Source of the DNA: Thermococcus sp. LS1
GTDB taxonomy: Archaea > Methanobacteriota_B > Thermococci > Thermococcales > Thermococcaceae
DNA: 64,000 nucleotides
Assembly: GCF_012027395.1 (NCBI RefSeq)
Contig: NZ_SNUJ01000005.1
Location: 22,353-86,352 of the forward strand
Reading direction: 5' to 3'
Position 1 is the stretch's first letter. Every line of letters starts with the position of its first letter. The position numbers were made by a program, and so were the translations under genes. The notes below the pieces were generated by a model that did no database searches, had not been told where the DNA came from, and saw nothing but the letters and a program-made list of their open reading frames with translations. This document shows positions 33,411 to 41,079 of this stretch, piece by piece.

Positions 33411-34640
33411 ATGCCAAAGGTCTGGACTGAAAAAATACTGGATGACCCCGAGCTTTACCTTATAAGGATTGATGACGACAGGATCAAGTACTTCGAGGCC
33501 ACCTGGGACATCCCGGAGGGCATAACCTACAACGCTTACCTCATGAAGCTCGAAGATGCCGTTGTTCTCTTTGACATAACTAAGAAAGAGTACACAGAGG
33601 AATTCATGGAGGCCCTCAAGAGCATCGTTGACCCCAAAGAGATAACGCACATTATCATCCATCACACCGAGCCAGACCACAGTGGAGCCCTTCCGGCAGT
33701 TCTTGAGGCCAACGGATACAGGGCCCAGCTCATAGGCACGAGCTTTGCGAAGCGCTTCCTTGAGGGGTTCTACGGAGAAAAGGTCGTCGAGAACTTCTAC
33801 ACAATCAAGGACGGCGAGGAGATGAACATCGGTGGAAAAACCTTCCGCTTCATAACCGTCCCGTGGCTCCACTGGCCGGACACGATGATAACCTATGTCG
33901 TTGAGGATAAGCTCATCTTCAGCTGCGACGCCGGCGGAGGCTACTTCATTCCCCCAGTCATTGACGACAGCGACGAGAAGGTTATCGAGGAATATCTCCC
34001 CTACGTCACCAAGTACATAGTCACCGTCATAGGCCACTACCACAAGTACATAGTCCAGAACATAAAGAAGCTCAAGGAGCTCGGCATAGTGCAGGAGGCG
34101 AGGATGATACTCCCCGGCCACGGACTGATATGGCGCAAGAACCCCATGAGGATATTTGAGCACTACGAGGCTGTCGGTGCTGGAAAGGTAAAGAAGGGCA
34201 AGGTTCTCGTCATCTACGACTCGATGTACGGCTTCGTCGAGAGGAGGATGGAGATTGTTTTGGACGAGCTCAAGAAGCACGGCCTCAATCCGGTAGTCTA
34301 CAAGTTCATGGACAAAGAGGCACCGGCAGTTAGCGATATCCTCGGGGAGATTCCCGACAGTGAGGCGATAGTAATAGGAGCCTCAACTTACGAAGCCGAG
34401 ATACACCCGAGGATACGCTACACCCTCTATGAGATAGTCGACAAGGCCAACTACGAGAAGCCAGTCCTCATTGTCGGCGCCTTTGGCTGGGGCGGCGTTG
34501 CTGGAAAGAAGATAGAGACCATGATAACCCGCAGCAAGTTCGATCACGTGGACACGGTTGAATCGCGCGGCTGGCCGACTCTGGAGGACGAGGAGAGGCT
34601 TAGGGAAGGCGTCAGGAAACTCGTCAGGTGGATTTCCTGA
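33411..34640 (+). CDS. flavodiiron protein (A-type flavoprotein, FprA-like)
   Basis: 409 residues from the ATG after GGTGGTGATGGCA. Residues about 1-245 are a metallo-beta-lactamase-like diiron domain with HHTEPDHSGALP (HxExDH), further His in TVPWLHWPDTM, Asp in FSCDAGGGYF and His in LPGHGLIW. Residues about 255-409 are a flavodoxin domain (VIYDSMYGFVERRMEIV, GASTYEAEIHPRIRYTL). It reduces O2 or NO using electrons from rubredoxin. It fits with the nearby rubredoxin, its reductase, and superoxide reductase as an oxygen-detoxifying chain. Confidence 0.94.
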   Translation: MPKVWTEKILDDPELYLIRIDDDRIKYFEATWDIPEGITYNAYLMKLEDAVVLFDITKKEYTEEFMEALKSIVDPKEITHIIIHHTEPDHSGALPAVLEANGYRAQLIGTSFAKRFLEGFYGEKVVENFYTIKDGEEMNIGGKTFRFITVPWLHWPDTMITYVVEDKLIFSCDAGGGYFIPPVIDDSDEKVIEEYLPYVTKYIVTVIGHYHKYIVQNIKKLKELGIVQEARMILPGHGLIWRKNPMRIFEHYEAVGAGKVKKGKVLVIYDSMYGFVERRMEIVLDELKKHGLNPVVYKFMDKEAPAVSDILGEIPDSEAIVIGASTYEAEIHPRIRYTLYEIVDKANYEKPVLIVGAFGWGGVAGKKIETMITRSKFDHVDTVESRGWPTLEDEERLREGVRKLVRWIS

Positions 34641-34677
34641 CCCTTTCATTATCCTTTCATTATTTGACCCCACTGCG

Positions 34678-34690
34678 TAGGTTTAAATAC
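34678..34690 (+). promoter_or_regulatory. TATA box merged with TAGGTTT element
   Basis: TAGGTTTAAATAC: the half site seen at the peroxiredoxin promoter (TAGGTTT) runs straight into the TATA box (TTTAAATA) of the ferritin-like gene, about 38 bases before its start. Confidence 0.5.
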
Positions 34691-34723
34691 TTCAAACACA
34701 GATGTTACATATAGGTGATGTTA

Positions 34724-35263
34724 GTGAATGAAATTCTTGATAAACTTGTTGAGCTTCCCCTGAGGGAGATACTCGGCTACGCTATAGCCTCAGAAGACGA
34801 CACCAAGGCTTTTTATGAGGGCCTTGCCTCCAGAACAGGGGGGCTGCTCAGAGACTTCTTCCAGACCCTTGCTACAGCCGAGGACTCTCACAAGAAGACT
34901 CTCCTAAGGCTGCACGAAACGCTCTTTGGGGATACTGACTACACCGTTCCCGAAGGGATACCCTTCGCCGAAGCCTCGATCAGAGTCGACACTGTCGTTA
35001 ACCTCGTGGAGGCTATGAGAATTGCCCTAATCAATGAAAAAGCTGCAGAGAGGCTATACACCCACCTGGAAAAACGCCTCCCAGAGCACAGGGCCATATT
35101 CGGATTTCTGGCGGCGCAGGAGAGAGCCCACTACGCGTCCATAAAATCTCATGTTGAATATCTCGAGGGTTTCACGGAGGGCAAGCCAGAATACGTCAAC
35201 GCTCCCATTGAGCACCTTAACACCCAGCTCGAACTTTACCTAGCGCCCCACACACGGTCGTGA
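34724..35263 (+). CDS. ferritin-like/rubrerythrin-related protein without rubredoxin domain
   Basis: 179 residues from a GTG (after GGTGATGTTA); an ATG six bases earlier is possible. Two helical halves each contain Glu and ExxH-type elements: LGYAIASEDDTKAFYEGLAS with TAEDSHKKTLLRL, and AMRIALINEKAAERLYTHLE with AAQERAHYASIKSHVEY. This is a double-length diiron bundle of the rubrerythrin superfamily. It sits 9 bases before the rubredoxin oxidoreductase gene, and so is probably an electron-accepting peroxidase or iron-handling partner. Confidence 0.8.
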   Translation: MNEILDKLVELPLREILGYAIASEDDTKAFYEGLASRTGGLLRDFFQTLATAEDSHKKTLLRLHETLFGDTDYTVPEGIPFAEASIRVDTVVNLVEAMRIALINEKAAERLYTHLEKRLPEHRAIFGFLAAQERAHYASIKSHVEYLEGFTEGKPEYVNAPIEHLNTQLELYLAPHTRS

Positions 35264-35272
35264 GGTGACAGC

Positions 35273-36355
35273 GTGAGGGTTGTAATAGTCGGCGATGGGC
35301 CTGGAGGAGTTGAGCTTGCCAAGAGACTCTCAGGGGACTTTGAAGTAACAATAGTGGACAGAGAAGAGCTCCCTTACTACCCAAAGCCGATGCTGAGCCA
35401 CTACATAGCAGGGTTCGTAGATGAAAAGGCCCTTTTTCCGTATTCAGCCGAATGGTATGAGCGAAATGGAATAGACCTCAGATTAGGCGTTGAAGCCAAG
35501 GTCATAGACAGAGCGAAAAAGGTTCTCGTAACGAACAAGGGGGAGCTTCCCTATGACGTCCTCGTTCTTGCGACTGGAGCGAGGGCAAGAGGGCCTTCCA
35601 TACCCGGGAGGGAGCACATCCTGACCCTAAGAACCTTCGACGACGCCAAGATGATAAGGGAAAGGCTTGAGGAAGAGGGAGAAATCACAGTCATTGGCGG
35701 CGGCTTCATAGGGCTTGAGCTGGCCGGGAACGTGGCCAAGGCAGGCTATTCTGTCAAGCTCATCCACAGGAGCAAGAATCTCCTCAGGCTGGACGAGGAG
35801 CTGAGCGAAAAGCTCCAGGAAAAGCTGGAAGAGGTCGGAGTTGAGTTCCACCTCGAGGCCAACCTTCTGAAAGCCGATGAGAACGGTGTGGAGACCGATA
35901 GGGGGTACATCTCTGGGAGGCTTAAGGTCTGCGCCTTCGGGGTAGTTCCCAATAAGGAGCTGGCTTTGAGGAGCGGAATCCACGCCGGGCGTGGAATATT
36001 CATAGATGCAGGGTTCAGAACCTCCGCGAAGGACGTCTATGCAATAGGCGACTGCGCCGAGTACGGCGGGACAATATGCGGGACTGCCAAAGCCGCCGTG
36101 GAGCACGCAAAGATCCTTGCAAACCTGCTCAGGGGGCAGGATGACCATTACCACTTCTTCTGTTCGGCGCTCTTTAAGTTCGCCAACTTAAACGTTGCAT
36201 TGATTGGAAGGACAAGGGGAGAAGGCAGATGGGTTGACGAAAAAACGAAAGTTTTCTACAAAGATGAAAAGCCTATTGGGGCAGTTGTGCTCGGAGACGT
36301 AAGGAGAGCTATTGAGGTTGAAAAAGCAATCAAAGAAGGGCTACCTATTGACTGA
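35273..36355 (+). CDS. NAD(P)H:rubredoxin oxidoreductase
   Basis: 360 residues from a GTG after GAGGTGACAGC. FAD loop [39 protein letters not shown] loop [20 protein letters not shown], and second FAD motif [13 protein letters not shown]. It is the pyridine nucleotide-disulfide oxidoreductase type known as NROR in Pyrococcus furiosus, passing electrons from NAD(P)H to rubredoxin for superoxide reductase, rubrerythrin and the flavodiiron protein. It is co-transcribed with the preceding ferritin-like gene. Confidence 0.9.
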   Translation: MRVVIVGDGPGGVELAKRLSGDFEVTIVDREELPYYPKPMLSHYIAGFVDEKALFPYSAEWYERNGIDLRLGVEAKVIDRAKKVLVTNKGELPYDVLVLATGARARGPSIPGREHILTLRTFDDAKMIRERLEEEGEITVIGGGFIGLELAGNVAKAGYSVKLIHRSKNLLRLDEELSEKLQEKLEEVGVEFHLEANLLKADENGVETDRGYISGRLKVCAFGVVPNKELALRSGIHAGRGIFIDAGFRTSAKDVYAIGDCAEYGGTICGTAKAAVEHAKILANLLRGQDDHYHFFCSALFKFANLNVALIGRTRGEGRWVDEKTKVFYKDEKPIGAVVLGDVRRAIEVEKAIKEGLPID

Positions 36356-36369
36356 AATGATAAAGTGTA

Positions 36370-36384
36370 CAAACCTAAGGTTTG
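36370..36384. promoter_or_regulatory. perfect palindrome CAAACCT-A-AGGTTTG at the rubrerythrin promoter
   Basis: 7-base arms around one central A, ending a few bases upstream of the BRE/TATA (GTTATATAC, 36392-36400). Position upstream of the TATA fits an activator or an operator over the BRE. It has the same half site as the peroxiredoxin repeat. Confidence 0.55.
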
Positions 36385-36443
36385 GAAAATCGTTATATAC
36401 CTCACCGCCCAACTATTAATGCAGAACCTATGTTGGTGATAGT

Positions 36444-36959
36444 ATGGTTGTGGAAAGGAAAATGACTCGGAAGTTTCTGGAGGAGGCCTTCGCTGGCGAA
36501 AGCATGGCCCACATGAAGTACCTTATCTTCGCCGAGCAGGCGGAGAAGGAGGGCTATCCTAACATAGCCAAGCTCTTCAGGGCAATAGCCTATGCCGAGT
36601 TTGTCCATGCCAAGAACCACTTCATAGCCCTCGGAAAGCTGGGCAAGACTCCCGAGAACCTGCAGGAAGCCATAAACGGGGAGACCTATGAGGTCGAGGA
36701 GATGTACCCTGTCTTTAAGAACGCGGCCGAGTTCCAGGGCGAAAAGGATGCCGTCAGAACAACTCACTACGCCCTCGAGGCAGAGAAGATACATGCTGAT
36801 TTCTACGCAAAGGCAAAAGAGAAGGTCGAGAAGGGAGAGGACATTGAGCTAAAGAAGGTCTACATCTGTCCAGTTTGCGGCTACACCGCCGTCGATGAAA
36901 TCCCCGAGAAGTGTCCGGTGTGCGGTGTTCCGGGAGATAAGTTTGTGATCTTCGAGTGA
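36444..36959 (+). CDS. rubrerythrin
   Basis: 171 residues. Diiron four-helix bundle (EEAFAGESMAHMKYLIFAEQ, AYAEFVHAKNHFIALG, ALEAEKIHADFYAKAKEK) followed by a C-terminal rubredoxin domain with two CPVCG motifs (YICPVCGYTA and EKCPVCGVPG). NADH-driven peroxidase, taking electrons from rubredoxin. The ATG follows a GGTGATAGT site. The gene is single, with a T-rich terminator; rubredoxin and superoxide reductase follow under their own promoter. Confidence 0.96.
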   Translation: MVVERKMTRKFLEEAFAGESMAHMKYLIFAEQAEKEGYPNIAKLFRAIAYAEFVHAKNHFIALGKLGKTPENLQEAINGETYEVEEMYPVFKNAAEFQGEKDAVRTTHYALEAEKIHADFYAKAKEKVEKGEDIELKKVYICPVCGYTAVDEIPEKCPVCGVPGDKFVIFE

Positions 36960-36960
36960 T

Positions 36961-36976
36961 TTCTTTGTTTTTCTTA
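36961..36976 (+). terminator. T-rich terminator after rubrerythrin
   Basis: TTTCTTTGTTTTTCTT directly after the stop codon, before the rubredoxin promoter. Confidence 0.5.
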
Positions 36977-36995
36977 ATGGACAAGTTTGAAACGC

Positions 36996-37009
36996 AAACC
37001 TTATAAGGC
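36996..37009 (+). promoter_or_regulatory. rubredoxin-superoxide reductase promoter with CAAACCT fused to the TATA box
   Basis: CAAACCTTATAAGG: the half site CAAACCT leads into TTATAAGG, which is the TATA box about 33 bases before the ribosome site. CCTTATAAGG is itself palindromic. Confidence 0.55.
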
Positions 37010-37041
37010 CTGACTAACAACATTAGAGTGAGGTAATGGAA

Positions 37042-37203
37042 ATGGCGAAGTGGAAGTGTATTGTTTGTGGCTATATCTACGACGAGGACGAAGGCGACCC
37101 TACCAATGAGATAGAGCCCGGAACCAAGTTTGAGGACCTTCCCGAGGATTGGGTCTGCCCGCTCTGCGGTGCCCCCAAAGATATGTTTGAAAAGATAGAG
37201 TGA
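37042..37203 (+). CDS. rubredoxin
   Basis: 53 residues, the usual rubredoxin length. [20 protein letters not shown] carries the first CxxC and [18 protein letters not shown] the second; together they bind one Fe. The N-terminus after Met begins AKW as in other Thermococcales rubredoxins, so the second of two in-frame ATGs (after GAGGTAATGGAA) is preferred. It carries electrons from its reductase to superoxide reductase and the peroxidases. The stop is 10 bases before the superoxide reductase start; the two form an operon. Confidence 0.95.
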   Translation: MAKWKCIVCGYIYDEDEGDPTNEIEPGTKFEDLPEDWVCPLCGAPKDMFEKIE

Positions 37204-37213
37204 GGTGGTGGAG

Positions 37214-37561
37214 ATGCTGAGCGGAACCATAAAGAGTGGTGACTGGAAGGGAGAGAAGCACGTGCCCGTTATAGAGTACGAGAAGGATGGCGACCTCGTC
37301 AAGGTTGAGGTCAGCGTCGGCAAAGAAATCCCGCACCCGAACACCCCCGAGCACCACATCGCCTGGATCGAGCTTTACTTCCACCCCGAGGACGGCAACT
37401 TCCCGATTCTCGTCGGCAGGGTTGCCTTCACCAACCACAGCGACCCGCTTACCGAGCCAAAGGCCATCTTCTTCTTCAGGACCCAGAAGAAGGGCAAACT
37501 CTACGCCCTGAGCTACTGCAACATCCACGGCCTCTGGGAAAATGAGGTCGCGCTTGAGTGA
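37214..37561 (+). CDS. sorA: superoxide reductase (neelaredoxin-type)
   Basis: 115 residues from the ATG after GAGGTGGTGGAG. The Fe ligands are visible: E and H in WKGEKHVPVIEY, H in EIPHPNTPEHHIAWIELYF (two), and C-x2-H in SYCNIHGLWEN. There is no N-terminal desulforedoxin domain, so it is the one-iron type. It reduces superoxide to H2O2 using rubredoxin electrons. It is co-transcribed with rubredoxin. Confidence 0.95.
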   Translation: MLSGTIKSGDWKGEKHVPVIEYEKDGDLVKVEVSVGKEIPHPNTPEHHIAWIELYFHPEDGNFPILVGRVAFTNHSDPLTEPKAIFFFRTQKKGKLYALSYCNIHGLWENEVALE

Positions 37562-37582
37562 AAATTTAGGCCCCAAACCCCC

Positions 37583-37600
37583 CTTTTCTCTTTTCTGTTT
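37583..37600 (+). terminator. T-rich terminator after superoxide reductase
   Basis: CTTTTCTCTTTTCTGTTT follows a C-rich stretch shortly after the stop codon. Confidence 0.55.
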
Positions 37601-37679
37601 CAACTGTAGCTCTTCTCGAAAGCTTTATCTACTTCCACTGAGAAAGTGTAAAAGTAAAAACACATAAGGCGTTGGGAAG

Positions 37680-38336
37680 ATGTTGGAATCTTATCAGATA
37701 GTGATGAGAATCGGCGGGGCGATTACTCTTTTTGGAATTGCCCTCACATGGCTCACCTTCAGGAATCTCGAGAGGATCGTGATGGGAACCCGGCACCTCT
37801 CAGTGCTCTTGTTACTGGGCGGCTTTTTAACTGCACTGGGATTCATCAGTGGGATGACAGTGCAAAGCGGGGACTTAATTCATGTAATCTCATTCCTAGT
37901 CATTATTGGACCTGGAATAATAGCTTACGCCCTCTCTACGGGAAACCTCGTGAACCCAACCCTGAGACTTCTGCTCCAGTTTGGGCTTGTACTCTCGAGC
38001 CTGATCCGGGTAGGAAGACATTCGGACATCACGAAAGAGATTATCCAGATTGGCTCATTGCTCTCAGTAATCCTGCTCATGAACTCTCTCTTCTCACTGA
38101 AATTCATTGGGAACGATGTAAAGACTCTACTAAAACTCTCCTCTTGGCTCATAGTGATTTTCTCATGGATGCGGTTTGGATTGATAGACTATAGAGGACT
38201 CTCAAGAGCCATCATATTTAGTGTTTACTTAACGTCAATCGTCCTCTGGGTTGCGGCGGCATATATCACATACCTCGCAGTATCGGTAATACCGACCACA
38301 GGAATACTGGACAAATCCGACCAGGAAGGCTTTTAA
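37680..38336 (+). CDS. multi-pass membrane protein, unknown function
   Basis: 218 residues with about seven hydrophobic helices and a short charged C-terminal tail (LDKSDQEGF). I do not recognise the family. Features include GGAITLFGIALTWLTFRNLE at the N-terminus and a loop VGRHSDITKEIIQIG in the middle. An ATG after GTTGGGAAG with no strong ribosome site. It stands alone between superoxide reductase and the DUF59 genes, and its relation to them is unclear. Confidence 0.65.
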   Translation: MLESYQIVMRIGGAITLFGIALTWLTFRNLERIVMGTRHLSVLLLLGGFLTALGFISGMTVQSGDLIHVISFLVIIGPGIIAYALSTGNLVNPTLRLLLQFGLVLSSLIRVGRHSDITKEIIQIGSLLSVILLMNSLFSLKFIGNDVKTLLKLSSWLIVIFSWMRFGLIDYRGLSRAIIFSVYLTSIVLWVAAAYITYLAVSVIPTTGILDKSDQEGF

Positions 38337-38368
38337 CGCGACATGAGGAATCCCCATCGGTGAGGACA

Positions 38369-38728
38369 ATGAAGATTTACATGCCTAGTCGCGAGTGGCC
38401 AGAGCACTATAAAGCTGTTCTCGACGAGCTGAGGAAGATAACTGACCCGATCACGGGGGGAGACATTCTTGACTCGGGGGTAATAGCCGGCCTTGAAGTT
38501 ACGGAGGACACCCTGAAAATCTGGCTTAACTTCGAGAGCCACGCCGAGTACAATATAACCGGCCAGTCGGCGATAGCGTACTCCAAAATAATCGGTGACA
38601 TCATCGAGCGCTTTGCCCTCGTCAAGTTCGACAACGTCTATGTCTACGACCTCAGGAACAACCCCGTTGGTGTTTTTGAGAATAAGAAAGGCTATACGAT
38701 CGAAGATTTGAGCTCGGAGAAGGTCTGA
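38369..38728 (+). CDS. DUF59/MIP18-family protein lacking the usual Cys
   Basis: 119 residues from the ATG after GGTGAGGACA. DUF59 fold: LDELRKITDPITGGDILDSG, VIAGLEVTEDTLKIWLNFES. The family loop that normally holds a reactive Cys reads HAEYNITGQSAIAYSKI, without Cys. DUF59 proteins aid Fe-S delivery (SufT, PaaD, MIP18). It lies 3 bases before a second DUF59 gene that does have Cys, so the two may form a heteromer with one inactive partner. A ferritin-like gene follows. Confidence 0.78.
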   Translation: MKIYMPSREWPEHYKAVLDELRKITDPITGGDILDSGVIAGLEVTEDTLKIWLNFESHAEYNITGQSAIAYSKIIGDIIERFALVKFDNVYVYDLRNNPVGVFENKKGYTIEDLSSEKV

Positions 38729-38731
38729 GCT

Positions 38732-39082
38732 ATGGGGCTCTTTGATCTCCTAAGGTCGGGGAAAAGACCAAAATCAGGACCGCGTAAGGATCTGCCTCCA
38801 GAGGTTCAAAGGGTAGTTGAGATTCTGAAGAAAATTCAGGATCCAGAAACCGGCGTTAACATCGTAGACGAGGGACTGGTTTACGGCCTGACGGTTGAAG
38901 GAGATAGGGTTGACGTTTTCCTCCTCATGGCCCGCTCCACTCCAGAATGTCACGCCTGCCAGATGCTGGCGATAAACGTGCAGAACAAGATTCTGAACGA
39001 GATCCTTCAGAGTCTCAAGGAGGAAGGCTTTAATAAAATAAAGGTCTATAACGAACTTGGACTGTTGCTTGCGGAGGGATGA
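38732..39082 (+). CDS. DUF59/MIP18-family Fe-S assembly protein
   Basis: 116 residues. VVEILKKIQDPETGVNIVDE, LVYGLTVEGDRVDVFLLMA, then ARSTPECHACQMLAINVQNK, which keeps the reactive-Cys loop missing from its upstream neighbour. A likely helper in Fe-S cluster assembly or repair. A basic N-terminal tail (LRSGKRPKSGPRKDL) precedes the domain. It is in one operon with the other DUF59 gene and the ferritin-like gene. Confidence 0.82.
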   Translation: MGLFDLLRSGKRPKSGPRKDLPPEVQRVVEILKKIQDPETGVNIVDEGLVYGLTVEGDRVDVFLLMARSTPECHACQMLAINVQNKILNEILQSLKEEGFNKIKVYNELGLLLAEG

Positions 39083-39085
39083 TTT

Positions 39086-39610
39086 ATGGTTCCACCTGAA
39101 CTCGACGAGGGGCTCCCCCTAGAGAAGATTAAAGACTTCTCCATTGAGGAGCTCCTCGGAATGGCCATCAAGGCCGAGATTGGGGCGAGGGAGTTCTACA
39201 CAAGCCTCGCCGAGAGAATAGACATTCAGACCCTCAAGGAGAAGATAGAGTGGCTCGCCAGAGAGGAAGAAAAGCACGAGACGCTTTTGAGGGAAATCTA
39301 CACGAACATGTTCCCGGGACAAGAGGTCGTCTTCCCGGAGGAGCACATAGGACCGGAGCTCCAGCCGGTAGTGAGGGAACTCTACAAGGTCGAGGACATA
39401 ATAGACCTAATCCGTTGGGCTATGAAAGCCGAAGAGATAGCGGCCAACTTCTACGCCGAGCTCGAGAACATCGTGGAAACGGAAGACAAGAAGAGACTCA
39501 TGCGCTATTTGAGCGACATTGAGAAAGGCCACTACTATACCCTCAAGGCCGAGTACGAGCTCCTCCTTGACTGGGCAATGTACAGCCAGATGATGAACGT
39601 CGGGCCGTAA
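39086..39610 (+). CDS. ferritin-like protein, duplicated diiron helices
   Basis: 174 residues. Two halves with diiron-type patterns: LLGMAIKAEIGAREFYTSLA plus LAREEEKHETLLREIY, and IRWAMKAEEIAANFYAELEN plus LSDIEKGHYYTLKAEYEL. No rubredoxin motif. It is a member of the Thermococcales rubrerythrin-related group, probably involved in peroxide or iron metabolism. It is the third gene of the DUF59 operon, starting 3 bases after the stop of the second. Confidence 0.8.
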   Translation: MVPPELDEGLPLEKIKDFSIEELLGMAIKAEIGAREFYTSLAERIDIQTLKEKIEWLAREEEKHETLLREIYTNMFPGQEVVFPEEHIGPELQPVVRELYKVEDIIDLIRWAMKAEEIAANFYAELENIVETEDKKRLMRYLSDIEKGHYYTLKAEYELLLDWAMYSQMMNVGP

Positions 39611-39664
39611 ACCCTTCTACCATTTTTCTCTCCAGGACATTGGATTTCTTAAAGAGAAAAAGGT

Positions 39665-39964
39665 TCAAAGCTCCACTTTTACTCCTGTCTCCTCCTCGAC
39701 CTCCTCAAAGCCCTTTTTCATCCATTCCTTCAGCTCAGGGTCGAGCTTGAGGAGTAGAGCCAAAAACTCGCCTACATGCTCCTTCTCCTCATTTGCAACA
39801 TCGAGGAAGGTGTGTTTTACCGCCTCGTCATCAATCAGCTCAGCAAACTGCTCGTAGAAGTTTATAGCGTCGAGCTCAGCTATGACCGCCCAGCGGAGGG
39901 CCTGGACGATTTCCTTCTTGGACAGCTTTTCTTTGTTTATGGAAATGGGGTTCAAACCCAGCAT
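39665..39964 (-). CDS. encapsulated-ferritin-like (EncFtn) protein without shell domain
   Basis: 99 residues from the ATG after GGTGATTCC. The sequence LRWAVIAELDAINFYEQFAE, VANEEKEHVGEFLALLLKLD and the ending FEEVEEETGVKVEL closely follow the N-terminal ferritin-like domain of the Pyrococcus furiosus encapsulin. That domain is the EncFtn fold, two helices with ferroxidase residues shared across a dimer. In P. furiosus it is fused to the HK97-type shell; here the protein stops exactly where the shell would begin, and no shell gene is seen in the window. Convergent with the preceding operon. Confidence 0.82.
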   Translation of the reverse strand: MLGLNPISINKEKLSKKEIVQALRWAVIAELDAINFYEQFAELIDDEAVKHTFLDVANEEKEHVGEFLALLLKLDPELKEWMKKGFEEVEEETGVKVEL

Positions 39965-40008
39965 GGAATCACCGTCCATATATCGTCCCTGAAGGTTATA
40001 ACGCTTCC

Positions 40009-40488
40009 TCAGTCAACCTCGAGGCTGAAATCCTGGTAGTCCATCCAGATGCCCGTCTTCATGACGGAGTCGTACTGGGCTTTAAGTAGCTCATAGTGGG
40101 ACTTCTCGACCTTTGCAAGCTCTTCAAAGATACGCCTGACACCCTCATGCTCGGCCTCCTTTGCCGCCCTCTCGTAGAATTCCCACGTCAGCTTTTCCTG
40201 CTCCATTCCAATCCTTACCGCATCGACTTCACTGAGGTTCTTTTCGTTCACGTTGACCAGGAGCTTTTCGAGAGTTTTCCTATCCACCACGGGTAGCTCG
40301 CACTTCTCTATCAGGGCCTCGACGAACTTCTCCTCAAACAGGCCCCAGTGCTCGGCCTCCTCGTGGGCCAAAAATAAGAACATCTTCTTTGCCTTATCAT
40401 CCCTGGCCTTTTTGGCCAGCTTTAGGTAGAACTTCAGCTCGGTCTTCTCAACTTCCAAAGCCAAAGCTAAAGCCTCAATCTCCTTCAT
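40009..40488 (-). CDS. ferritin-like protein (rubrerythrin superfamily)
   Basis: 159 residues from the ATG after GGTGGTATC. Two diiron-type halves: LALEVEKTELKFYLKLAKKA with LAHEEAEHWGLFEEKF, and IGMEQEKLTWEFYERAAKEA with LAKVEKSHYELLKAQYD. The shape is that of the other Thermococcales rubrerythrin-like proteins. It starts 55 bases from, and divergent to, the acetyltransferase gene. The EncFtn-like gene is next on the same strand. Confidence 0.82.
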   Translation of the reverse strand: MKEIEALALALEVEKTELKFYLKLAKKARDDKAKKMFLFLAHEEAEHWGLFEEKFVEALIEKCELPVVDRKTLEKLLVNVNEKNLSEVDAVRIGMEQEKLTWEFYERAAKEAEHEGVRRIFEELAKVEKSHYELLKAQYDSVMKTGIWMDYQDFSLEVD

Positions 40489-40543
40489 GATACCACCAAA
40501 GAGTTTTATTGAGCTTCTGACTAATAACCTTTGGTGGTCGAAA

Positions 40544-41068
40544 GTGAGGATTGAAAGGGTTGAAATTCCCATCAGGCTGAAAGATGAGCTGGTAAAGTTC
40601 GTCTTCAGGGTTTACCAGGGCACGAATGGAGCTTATCCAGCGCTCGAATGGGTCGAAAACAAGCCGAGTATTGACGATTTCGAGGGCTTCAGGAAGGTTT
40701 ACGAGCCTTTCCTTGAGTTCCGTCTTGGGAAAGAGTTCGACGAGCTATACGTTCTGAAGGAAGGTGGAAAGATAATAGGCACCCTCGCCCTCGTCTACAA
40801 CCTGGAGGGCAAGGACGTCTGGTGGGTGCCAGAGGAGATTAAGAGCGAGAGAACGGGCCTCATAGAGTTCTTCATGGTTGATCCTGCCTACAAAGGTAAG
40901 GGCTACGGCTCAAAGCTCCTAGAGTTCGCCATAACTCGCCTGGCCGAGCTAGGAAAAGATGCCTACGTGATAACCTTCCCGAACCTTGAGGCCTACGGCT
41001 ACTATCTCAGGAAGGGCTTCGAGAAGGTGATAGACTACAAGGAGTTCGTGGTGTTGAGAAAAACATAG
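40544..41068 (+). CDS. GNAT-family N-acetyltransferase
   Basis: 174 residues from a GTG after GGTGGTCGAAA. The acetyl-CoA binding motif A is visible as LIEFFMVDPAYKGKGYGSKL (Q/RxxGxG/A variant KGKGYG), with C-terminal EAYGYYLRKGFEKVIDYKEF. The N-terminal half (PALEWVENKPSIDDFEGF) would hold the acceptor site; substrate unknown. It is divergent from a ferritin-like gene, and convergent with the ABC cluster. Confidence 0.87.
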   Translation: MRIERVEIPIRLKDELVKFVFRVYQGTNGAYPALEWVENKPSIDDFEGFRKVYEPFLEFRLGKEFDELYVLKEGGKIIGTLALVYNLEGKDVWWVPEEIKSERTGLIEFFMVDPAYKGKGYGSKLLEFAITRLAELGKDAYVITFPNLEAYGYYLRKGFEKVIDYKEFVVLRKT

Positions 41069-41079
41069 GGCAGAGAGCG

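Noticed and set aside
34640..34666. Repeated CCTTTCATTAT after the flavodiiron gene
   Set aside because: Most simply part of a T-rich terminator; repeats of only 11 bases.
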